From Sphaeramia orbicularis (taxonomy: Eukaryota > Chordata > Actinopteri > Kurtiformes > Apogonidae), in assembly GCF_902148855.1 (NCBI RefSeq), contig NC_043962.1, positions 18,596,611 through 18,660,610 on the forward strand: a stretch of 64,000 nucleotides of DNA. The letters are read 5' to 3'. How positions within the stretch are numbered: the stretch's first letter is position 1; each line of letters begins with the position of its first letter. The position numbers and the translations under genes are program-made. A model generated the notes under the pieces. The model saw nothing but the letters and a program-made list of their open reading frames with translations. It made no database searches and was not told the origin of the DNA. This document shows positions 47,801-59,200 of this stretch, piece by piece.

Positions 47801-50800
47801 TATGCCAAAAAGCACCCCTCCTCTCAAAATCTTGTCATGGCCGTAACACCGTTCATGTTTCTTTCTTGATTTTATTGCATACAATGACATTTGGATTAAA
47901 TTTAGTAAAATTAGGTACGATTTAGAAAAGTTGGCAGTCTTGTATTGTCTGTGATCAAATCTAATGTTATAAATTTCCATGTTAAAAAATCTGTTGGAAT
48001 TCTAAAAATATTTCCCAACAGTCCAGGATCATATTTTTCACTTTTGGGATCAAAGTATTACTAGGTGTTATGAGTTATTTTGAGCTTTCCTTGCTTTTTG
48101 TTCGCTGCGGATTGATCCTCCATATTTTTTTTCTCCTCTTGAGGAAGTAGATGTCAGAAACACAATAAACACCTGTCTGTCAAACAAACACTGAGATGGG
48201 TAACTGACATTGAGAGTCCATCGAGTGTCCTCTAAAACTGAACCAAGCAGGTGGCCCAGCAGCCTGTCCTGTCTGCAGTGCTGACCAGGTGGCTTTGTCA
48301 TGGGGCTGTCTCCTGTTGCCCCCATCCTCTCCATACTGTATGGCACGTCGAGTGGCATGGTGACATATTGCTGGGCAGTTTGGACATGGAGTGATGTGTT
48401 TGTGATGACAGTTCAGGTCGGCTCCAATGTGCCAGCAGTGGTAATTGGCCAGATGGTGACCTCTGGTTGAACCTGTCTGCATGCTCATTAGTCTCAGAGA
48501 GCCCTCCCTTGTGTTTTAAACAGAATCTGTCTTACCTGCACTGCTGCAAAAGCAACACTAGAGGGCAACATTTACCAGCCTAAGTGCTTGAAAGCTCTTA
48601 CATATTTCTGCACCACATATTTCACAGACACATCACCCATGCAGCCTTGCTGTTTAGAGTAATCTCTAACTTTAAACTAGTTAACTTAACCAGCTGCCTC
48701 TTTGGTGACATTAGATCAGGCCACTCTGGCACATGAGAAAGAGTGAATATGAGAAAATCAATAAAGAAAGAATTAAGAATGAAAGAACTAGGAGGACTGA
48801 GAGAAAGAAAAGGCCCTGATTTGAAAGGTTGAAAGGGGTGAGTCATTATCTCATTGTCTGACCTCTGTATACCCTCCGCAGAGAGGGTGACAGAGAGTGA
48901 GAGAAAAGGGAGAGAAAAGGAGAGAGAAAGATCACCATAGATGGAGATAGATGGAGCGACAGCGAGGTGAAAGAGGAGCGGTAGTGAGGCTGTCTCCATG
49001 AGCAGATGTCGTTTGAGGGCAGCGAGAGGGCAGCGCGGCCTGTCTTTGTGCTGTGCTTCTCCCCATAGAGATAATGAAGGGTGGAGCACTGGGAAGGATG
49101 TGCAGTCATCACTCACTGTCTGTGTGCCATCAGAGCTCAGGCCTGTGTCATCCGTCACCATTCAGCTCCTCTGGCCCCGTCGGCCCCGCCACTGTCATCA
49201 TGGTCATTATCTCAGCCTGTGACACACAACACACTCTCACTGCACGCACACACGCGCAAACACACGCAGGTGCAAACACACACATACATGTGTCCGAGCC
49301 TCACTCCAGTATATCTGAGGCCAAAGTGTCACTGAAAAATGCACTTCAAATATTAAAACTGTGCATATACAATAACCATCTGTTGTATTTTGTATGAAGC
49401 TAGCCTCTGATACCATCATTCACACAAGTGGTGGAACATTTACATATAAATAAATGGACAAATTGCCCAAAGTCTGTTTTAGAAAGCTGACAAAAATTGT
49501 ATGAACATAAAAATGACAGCATTTCAGCCACTGACAGGTGTAGTTCTAGGTAATGTATGCTTTTGAAGTTTAGAGCCACTTACAAGTAGGTCATAGTACA
49601 AACTTAGCACTTAAACTTCACTTTAAATGTTTTGTTTTCTAATTTGTTTGTTAAAGCTGCATTATTTTTGTGTTGGCCTTGATTTTCATATGTCATTACG
49701 ATTTCACAAAATTGGCTGAGGTTTGGGACTGCAGCAAAATGAATAAATTGTTGGTAAACATTAAAATGAAATGATCATGCATCTAGACAAAGAGAGAGGC
49801 ATTATTAATAAAGTTTTTACACTTTTCTAAACTTGTTTCCTTTTCTACACATTTGCCAAACCTGTGCACAGTCGTTATCTGTTGTACCGCCACCTAAAGC
49901 AATGATCTTGCACTTTAACTGAATTGTTTACAGCCTGTTTGCCTAACAACTTATGTTTCATTCACTAATTTCACTGTATTGATTGTTTTTTTCCAGTTCT
50001 TGGCCAAAATCCCCTTAAACATGAACCACATTTTAATAAACCAGAATGATTTCTTATTGCAGATTTAAAGTTAACATAACTTTCTGTTCTCCGTTCCTTA
50101 TTGGCAGCTCATCTCTCTTTCTTTCAACACCACACAATTCCGTCTTTCTCATTTCCTATCCCGTCTGTGCATCCATCCATGCGTACACATATAGGAGTGC
50201 GTGTATGTATGTATGTGCACAACACAAGCGTGCACGGCAGGTCTGAATCTGTGGCCAGAGCAGCCTATGAATGGAGGATCATGTGGTGAAGAGATGGATG
50301 GCTCTGAGCCCACTGCTGTCTCCTCTAATTGTAAATATTAGTTACATTAGACTCTGGCCTGTGATTAATGGAACTTATTTGGAGGTTGCCCTCTCTTGGA
50401 CCTCCCCTCTCCTCTGGTGGGAGGGAAGAAAGAACAGCAGACCCAGGAAGACGAGAAGGGAGAGAGAAAGGCGATATAGAGGCAGAGAGGAGAAGACAAG
50501 CAGGGCAACAATCTGTCTGATGTAGGATCGAGACCTTTTGGCTTATTATTAAGTGACTCTGTGAAAGTATAATGGAGTACAGGATTGCTCACATCATCTG
50601 AGTGCATCTACACATTTTTTAACAAGACAGAAGGAAATCTGTTCCACCATAATAAATGAGCGAAGTATAGAAAAGTGAAACTGACAGTTTTACAGTTTCC
50701 TGCCTGGAACTTTTACAGCTTTAAAAGGCAACAACAATGTTTCTATGAGTGAGCTGGAGAAATGCACAGAATCAGAGATGTTATTTTTCGCTGTCCACCC

Positions 50801-52069
50801 TCACTTCCTGTTTTTCCTCTTGCATTGATTGAGGCTAGGGGAAGTTGAGGCGAGGCAGGTGGGGTGTGAGCGCACACCGCAAACTACTCTGTACCTGGAT
50901 TTTGACAAAGCTTTCTTTTACTATTGTTCCTTACAGACGGTTCCCCTACCCTCCCTGCATAAGGCTACCCTGAGTAACTCTCTGTCCCTCACACACGCAC
51001 ACACACACACACACACCTCTGTTTCCATCACTTGTGGGGATATTACAGAGTTACATTTATTTCCGTGAGACTTTCTGTACTCCTAACCACTGCTTCCCTA
51101 ATTTAGACCCAAATATTCACCATAAAATTTAATGATTTACATTATGGGGTCCAGCATTATGTTTCCCACGAATTTCAATGTGAATGAGCTCCTGGTTTTG
51201 AGACCTCGTAAATATAGAAAAACATTCCCAACCAACACATGCATACACATACACATGCACATGAACACACACAAACCCCTCTGTGCCATTGTGATGATAT
51301 TCAGATGTGTCAGGACTTATCCTCTCACTGACTTGTGTGTAGGAGTGTGTGTGTGTGTGTGTGTATGTGCATGTGTGTGTGTGTCCTTTACGGCCATCAG
51401 GTTATTATACACCAACAGATGGAGCATTACCTTTTATTGCTCACACCTTCTGTGAGTTTTCCCACTTTTCCCCCCAAAAACACCTTTTTTATGTAGATGT
51501 GAAAGCGAGTGTTCAGCTCTGTGCAGCTGTCTCGGCTGTGATGAGGAGTATGATAGAGAGGAAGAGGCGAGGGCGGGGTGAAAGGGCTGAGACAGCCCTC
51601 AGTTTTTGGGAAGTGATGTCAAATGACATCAGCACATAATGGTTTACTGTAACCATGAATCACAGAAAAACACATTGAAGTGTTAGACAGAGGGGAAAAG
51701 AGAAAGTCATTATGTGATGTAACATCTCAAAATAGCACAGCGGTGAAAAAGGACACATGGCTGTGTAGGTATAAAGGTAAATGAGTCATCCAGAACAGTT
51801 TTTGTTTTGATGTTAGCAGCACCTTCAGGCATCGGTGTCATACTGATTTTTATTGAGGTCAGATAAACTTATGGAAGCTATTAACGGTATCCTTTGTTGT
51901 TTGTAACTTAAAGGTACACTCTGTGCTGTGTCATGTAGGTTCACATTATTTCTAGTGGAGTTATGGAGCAGGCACTAAAGAGGGGAACAGACAGGAAGTT
52001 TTGGCATGCCTTGCCTTCCAGCTGCAGACATCTGTCATTCCTCAACTCAACACTTGTGTGTGTTTATTT

Positions 52070-52112
<43 letters not shown>

Positions 52113-53010
52113 TGTATTTGTGTTGTGAGCAGGAAGTGTGTGACAAAGAAGTAGAGCTTACTTTTTCTTTTTTTATATGTTCACAAGAATCAGTGTTTTT
52201 GTAAAGCTGTGGTTTCACAGAAGGTACAACAATATCATTATGAGACCAAATTAATGTCTGTCAGTTCAGTTTATTTTATTATGTTGTTTCCCTCAAAACC
52301 ACAGTGACACAGTATAACTGATGGGAACTGCTTTGAACTTATAAACTCTCAAATGTGCGTTTTCAAAGGCATTTCTCATTGACTTTTACGTCCCATGTGC
52401 CATAATGTGGTTTGTAACACAAGAAAAATCACCTGCAAAGTATGTCATTTACTAGCCAGAATTCTAAACATTTATTTTTCATCAAAACTAGTTTCACCCT
52501 GATTATTATTTTTTCACAAAGGAATCAAACTTTTAGAAAAACATTTAGAAGAATGCTGCCTTGAGCCTGTGCTATTGTTATTGATTAGTTAATGTCTAGT
52601 GGTCACATGGGACAACGTTTGAAAGCAGACAAATGCTATAAAGTGTCAGGTGTCATCAACTCAAAAATCACCCAGTTGGAGCTGACACTTATTTAATTTA
52701 GTTTTAAAAGACAAATATTGCCACAGATGACTTTCAACACGACTCTTTTCTTAACCTACGTCCTTTTTTTGCAGGTCGGAAGCCATTCCAGTGCAGGTAC
52801 TGCCCCTACAGCGCCTCTCAGAAGGGCAACTTGAAGACCCATGTCCTCTGTGTGCACCGCAAGCCCTTCGACAACAGCCTCTACCCTGACCGCCGCCTCC
52901 GACGCTCACACACACCACAGAGGTCCTCCAGATTGCCTCAGAGCATCACAGGAGACAATCGTGTGGCAGGGAGAGACCAGATCAGCGTGACATCACTCTG
53001 TGGGACTTGA
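38835..53010 (+). CDS. znf536: zinc finger protein 536, divergent short form, three coding exons
   Basis: Coding exons are 38835-40458, 45984-46889 and 52775-53010; all junctions are GT/AG in phase 1; 921 residues (human about 1300 from memory). ZNF536 is a nuclear C2H2 repressor of neuronal differentiation. Six intact fingers lie at about residues 51-73, 79-101, 199-222, 225-248, 273-295 and 301-323; the first pair has the linker HTGEKPF, followed by the family block GKGRGRIREENRLLHELEER. PLDLSVRP at 653-660 contains a PxDLS motif of the kind that binds CtBP. A last C2H2 finger (C850, C853, H866, H871) is encoded by exon 3 (FQCRYCPYSASQKGNLKTH). Two middle fingers of the human protein are absent and the next (from TGEKVYRC) has lost its second cysteine. 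The protein starts at the equivalent of an internal human methionine. It may be one of two teleost paralogues. Confidence 0.88.
40459..45983 (+). other. znf536 intron 2, transposon-poor
   Basis: About 5.5 kb without a recognisable transposon. Complex blocks at 42190-42380 (with GATTAATTAACAC) and 45090-45260 look like candidate regulatory DNA. I looked for an exon encoding the missing fingers and saw none. Confidence 0.5.
46890..52774 (+). other. znf536 intron 3, transposon-poor
   Basis: About 5.9 kb with GT runs (51341-51384, 52072-52111) and purine-rich tracts (48880-48980, 50420-50510). A complex, GC-richer block at 48990-49210 is a candidate regulatory element. No exon was seen. Confidence 0.5.
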
Positions 53011-53202
53011 TGCTGTCATAGCAACAGCAGACACAGACAGTCAATGATTCTTGTTTTAGCTTCAACTCAAAGGAGTTAGGAGGATTGAAATTGCTAAAAA
53101 AAAAAAAAAAAAAAAGTTAACGACAGAGCTTGATGTACATTCCAGTGTTTACTTGAAGAGCCACAGTATGTATTTATCTGTAGCAAAGAAGCTGCCTATA
53201 AT

Positions 53203-53208
53203 AATAAA
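53203..53208 (+). terminator. znf536: candidate znf536 polyadenylation signal
   Basis: AATAAA about 190 nt past the stop codon, after a poly(A) tract at 53096-53115. Longer 3'UTRs are possible. Confidence 0.5.
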
Positions 53209-53214
53209 GTCCAT

Positions 53215-56200
53215 TGTGATGTGAATGTGCAGCGAGGGTATTTAGTGCCGTTCATTTTGTCAAAAGTGTCCAAACGATTTACTTGTGTTTACATGCATCT
53301 ATCAGTTCAACACTTGTCTGATAGGGAAAATGTACCAAGCCTGCCCAAAGCACTTGTTCTTTCATCCAGTAAATACCCTGTGTTACATTTTTGTAAATAT
53401 CACTCGATTTCCCTTCCAGTCCAGGAGTCTTGTCTATCTGTCAGGATATGGTGCCAGATGTTCGGGCTTTAATCGCGGCAGATGTAATGAAGTAGAATGT
53501 TGCACATCGGAGCTTCCATTTGTTCTGGATTCCACTCCAGGGAGAAAGCCTCTCTCACATATAATTATTGCCCATTAACTCCTATGCTTCATGCCCTCAT
53601 GCTGGAACAATGCTCAATTAAGGGGAACCAAGGAAATGGAAAAACTGCAGAGATTCATTGATAGTACATTCAAATGCTTTTTTTTTCCTACTTTTTTATT
53701 GAGTGGAACCACCCATGTGTGTATATACCAGATCTGTCCGGTAGTGTAAAATAGGCCCCCAATCAACAGGGCTATTGTATGCTACTACTACCATGTATGG
53801 TAATTTTAAGCATGATCCAAGCAGCTCAGTCTGCCGTGCCAATAGTCTGCCCGTACACCCAGAGATCACCTTGGGCAGCTGTGTGCCTGTTCAGCCGGGG
53901 CCTTGTAGCCACAGTGATGTGACTTTGACTGACAGTCAGCCTGACAACTCCATTCATGCGCCACCTGCTAGCTGTCAATCAGGACGGCCATCCTGGGGCT
54001 ATTGACGGAGCTGTCAGCCTGTGTGAGATGTGTCTGTCAAAGCCCACCCACTTTGCCACTCAGTCTCCCTGTCTGGGCAGCCTGACATTCGTTTACTGTC
54101 CTCGATCCACCCTTCCCTTCCTTTCCATCTCTTTCTTCTTCTCTATGTCTGTCTGTCTCCTACCTCTTTCCCTTCAGAGACACGGCAGCCCCTTAATCCC
54201 CGATCCAATCACAGATTCTTTGGGTACACATTTGTCATCCTCAAACCCTCTGGTTTTTGTAATGGAGTGCTTCACAAACACTTGCGCAGGTGAATCAGGC
54301 CTGATATACATGTGGTTTTTATCACTGCTTGTATTTGTGTGTAGCCTGTCAGCGCTGAAAGCCCGTGTCACCAATCCTTTCTCTCAGCACTTTTTCTTCT
54401 CCTACGTTCTAAGTTCCTCCCTCTCTGCCCTCTTCCTCCTCTTCATCCTCACCCTCCTCTGCCTCCTCTGCTCACTCACCCTTCATATCTCTACCTGACA
54501 GGTGACAAGGTCTGGGCCTCCAGCTGACTGGCTAATCGGAGGCCTGTCACACCTGTCAATACTTTCTCAGGGCCATGAGTTGACCAAGGGCACAGAGTTT
54601 GTGGTTGGATGAGGAAATTCTCCAAAATTCACAGCTTTGGAGTAATTCTGTCACTTGTAGCCCTCCAACAGCCCTCTGGATATAGATCATCCCTAAGGCC
54701 TCATCTTGTCAAACCTCCTAATTAAGCGCAGTTTCCCTTAAAGCAGGGCCCTTTAATTAATGCTGGGGAAGTTTGTTAATTACTCCTAATGGTGATGAAT
54801 GTTTTAGTTAACGTCGCACCAACCATAGTCAATGTCATACGGAGGCTTTTTGTGGCTTCGTAAGAGCTCATCTCTCCTCTGCACATCCCTGGTCGTTCTT
54901 AATTTACAGTGTTGTTCTACTTTTGAACCCAAGCACCCACTGTGTCATGGCCTGATTGGCTTGACAAACGAGAAATACAGAGATGCCAAATTCCTGTATT
55001 TTATTTATCTAAGCTTTGACTCACCTTGACCTTTTGCTGAGAGTGACATCCTGTTTACCTGCAGTAAATCAATCCTCATTCTCTGACACCTATAAATAAC
55101 CCTTCTCTGGAGAAACGCCAGACATGCCATCTCGTAGACTGCTGCAGCGTAGTTTATCTTAATGCCTTACGATCAGAATCATGTCACTTTTAATTGATGT
55201 CAAGAGAAGTGTCGAAGCGAAATTAAGGTTTTGAAACTTGTTAATTGGCTATAAAAAGAATCCTGACAAGTTTCCATTCTTGTGATTTTCTTTCCTTTCC
55301 TTCCTTAAGATGAATCCGAATAATCATCTCCTCCTTTTTCCTTTCCTTTTCATTTCTTCATGTGTTTGATTATCACTATTTACACTTGCTTATCTGCAGA
55401 CCATGTTTGAGGTCTCTTTTTCAGTCTCATTGAGAGAGGCGGTCCATGTACTGCTAATCAGCCTGAATAAGTAAAGGAAACAGTTTGACAGGCCAGGTAA
55501 TGAGAAGTAATGAATCACTAATCACAGTCTCTTACAACCCTTGGAGCACAGATGAAAAATTAAAGGTAATTAGCTTGCACAGTTGTGAAAACAATATTTA
55601 AGACTGTTGGCATCACATGGCACAGACTTAACAGATTTTCTCCACCGACAACATACATCAACACCACGCTGAAGTCCTAATATCAAGCTGTTATTGGAAA
55701 AGCTTTCTCAATGTAATTTTAGTGACTGATCTGATCAGGGTATACAAGTCTCAGTTTTTTTTTCTCTCAAAAGCAATCTTGCCAAAATGCGAGTATGAAA
55801 AATGTTTCACTTAGTTTTCCCTCGTGATTTTCTCTGCTGAGGAAAAGAAAGAACATGCCAGCAACGTGCTATATGGAGACTCAGCTTTGGTAGAAGTAAC
55901 ACTGGGGAATGGTAGAATGTGAGATAATATTCAGCCACTAACTTGCACACACTTTCCCACTTATATAGAATGTAAGGTAATTCAGAGACATCTGGTCAGA
56001 GCGGCGAACCCTCTTCAGTTCTCTGTGGTTCCTGTGCTTGACAGCAGAGTGAGGGATGCTTTGACAGAGCCCGTGTTTGACAAGCCTGCGTGAGACTCAA
56101 AGTACAGGATCCAGACATGGGCTGTCAGTCAAAGCCGGCACATCTCCCAGCTGAGACGTGCCAGTTTAGTCACAGTTACAAAGGAACTAATATGCGTTAA

Positions 56201-59200
56201 CTGGAGCAAGGCACACATATGGGCCTGGTAGAGCCCTGTGTCCCGAGGCTGGGATTGAATGGATGCCAAAGAACATAAGCCCAAGATATAAAAAGAATTA
56301 CAAGGGGACAAATAAAACATGGGGATTATGTCAGTGTGAGAAATGGAGGCGTTGTAATTCTGCATGTGTGCCGGCTTGCCTCTCCTGTTTCAGCATCCAG
56401 GGCCTGTAGCCCTGCAGTCCTGCACCTGTGCTCCGAGGATCCAGGAGCTTTAGAGACAGAATGGAGAGGAGGCTGTTTCACTGTATCTGTCAGGGAGGGA
56501 GAAAAAGAGAGAGGAAGGGAGGCAGGGAGGGGTTGGAGGAGAAAAGTGGGACAGGACAGACTGATTGGGGGTGTTAGAGACAGCAATCAGGCCCCAGAAT
56601 GCTGTATCTGCCAAATCAGATGCCAACACCCATGTTTGAGTTTTAGCCGTACATGTAGGAGAGTAACCCCCTCGTATTGTACAATACACATGTTCAGTTA
56701 AATACCAGTGACAGGATGTGACTAGATTTAAGACCACAGCTACTCCCCTGCTCAGCCGCTCGTGTCGTGTTATTGCCAAAAGTTCATTTGAGTTTCTTTT
56801 TTTTTCTCTCCCTCTCTCTCTTTGCTATCTGCTGAAAAGACCTGTTTCGCATAACAAACAATTGCACCAAACTCCATTAAAATCACTTCATGGGGATGTG
56901 ATAGTGCCTCAAGTTAAAGGCTGTAATTGAAAAGCATTTGACAAACCACGCACCGCAAAGTGACAATAGACAAGCTGTGATTCTCACTTGAGTTATTCAG
57001 TGGAAATGATTATCATCATTTTATTTTGTGCCCTACACAACTTGGTTGAACAGTGTGTCTCTAAAACAGTGATTCGCTGATTTTTTCATGGTAACGATCT
57101 TCAGATGGATAGACACCCAGATAATGATTTTCTTTTCACTACATTAGTTCGTATATAATGGCCAGTGAAACCTATACACAGTTGTCTGCTAAGTACCTGA
57201 TGAAATAAAAGCAAAAAGAAGCTACTTTTGAAATTTTTTTGATCTCATGACAGCTAAGCAGTGCTCCCTAAATGCCACTTTGACAACTTACTGTTCCCAA
57301 ACCTGCAGTGAAGCGCAGTGTAACCAGTCAAACCCTAAGAAGTGGAAAGTCTCCCTGGAAAGATGCTCTCGTCCATTGATTTGAAGTGACAGCCACATCC
57401 TTGACAAACACACCTGTCATTGTTCAAGTCACATCACATTTTCAGTTTCATAGACAGAAGACAGTAGAGGTGTGCAGGTGTGTGTGCGTGCATGTGTGTA
57501 TTTGTGTGTTTATGCACATGTGAGCTTGAGTGCCCATAAGAAAGTTTTTTTTTTTTTTTCATCTTTTTTTTTTTTTTTTTTTTTTGTTGATAGATACATC
57601 CGCTGTGCTCCAGCTGTTGTACAGGAACACAGCCAGATTCCTTCATTGGCTTCCTCAGCCGATGTTTATGAAACAAGACACCTGGAGTATTTATTTTCAT
57701 CAGAAATGGATTTAATGCGCCAGAACCTGCTGACCATCAGTCTGTGTGTATAAGTTAGTGTCGGTGGGCTGGTCAGGAAATCTTCTCCGTGTGTGTGTGT
57801 CTCTGCAGTGGCGTGGCAAGTTTTGTGGGGGAGGGGCTGGTTATAGGGACTGAGGAAGGGGGAGGGCGATGAGCTGCTGCAATAATAAGCAGATTTTAAT
57901 GATTTACTATAAATCAGCAGCCGAGGCCTCTGCTTGGGGAGACTGAGGGGGATGACAGCTCCTGACTCACACACCTCGCAAATGCCTTGCTGATGATGTG
58001 TGTGCTCTTCAGATCATCAATCACGTTCGCGCGCACACAGGGACACACGCAGACAACACACTTTTACAAAAACATGCTTTCAACACACGTACACAGGTGC
58101 ATAGACACACACACAGACACACATGTGTAGCACACACATGTTTCTTGTCTCTAATGTCTCCTCTGCTGTGGCAGGGGACAAATCAATCACGGGTACAGAA
58201 GTTCAAGGGGGTAAGAGATTGTCTGGTCCGTTTTTCCCTATGCTATTGATCCCATTTTACTGGCATCATCGCCAAGCTGTCTTGCAAACCCCGGGATGGC
58301 GATGGATTGAAAGTGGATGATTGAGAGAGGAGGTAGGGTGACATTCACTGTAATCTCAGTCCCCACTTCCACCACACCCCGCCCTTCCACTAATACGCAG
58401 ACAAATCCAATGACATTGAAAGTTAGTATTGTACCAGGAGTTTTTAGAGCAGATAGAATCAGGCCCATCATCTTATATCTCACAGTGAAGGAAACACACT
58501 TGACAGAGATTAACAGCATTTTTTTTTGTTTTCCTGTCTCCTTGCATTCCTTCTCTGGTTGTCATACTGTATGCCTATCTGTCTGAAGGTGTTGTGCCGT
58601 CTCCTGTTCGTTGAATTTGATGAAAAAGACATCGGAGAAAACCTCTCCTGACGGCAAATCCTAAAAAAAGAAGTCTGTGGCAGATGTAAAAGAGTGACAC
58701 AGAGCATTTCTCTGAAATTTCAAATGAGACTCATGTGGAAAGTACTGATACATGCTCAATTTCCTCATAACTACTTGCAGTGTTTCCTTATCTCTTGTGT
58801 ATAAACAAATGAGGGGGAATTTTCCCAGTAAATGATGGAGTGTCGTCTGGTTTAAGAGTGTGCACAGAGCAGTGAAAGCATTCGAAGGAGTATGAACGAT
58901 CACAAGATAAACACATTGCACACAGATTGTCCAAGAGGTTATTGTTTCTGCCCAATCCTGGAAAAGTTTTATAACACTTCTCTGGTACAGTGTTGAGTTC
59001 TACTGGTCAGATGATAAGATGATTAGTAATATTTGAAGAAAATAAAAAGACACAGACCAGACCAGCTTTTACCAGAAATTTTATACCCTCACTAATCTCG
59101 TTTCAAATAATTAAGAATAAAGTTAGGATAATGGTAAGGGAGCTGTTTCTAATAGGTTTATCAGAAAGTTTATTTAGTAATGATAATAAAAATCATTCGC

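Noticed and set aside
48622-49161. 179-codon minus-strand open frame in znf536 intron 3
   Set aside because: It comes from a purine-rich tract on the plus strand and shows no domain; it is not a nested gene.
53956-54498. 180-codon open frame downstream of znf536
   Set aside because: Composition is driven by pyrimidine-rich DNA (runs of S, F, L, P), with no family motif or splice context.
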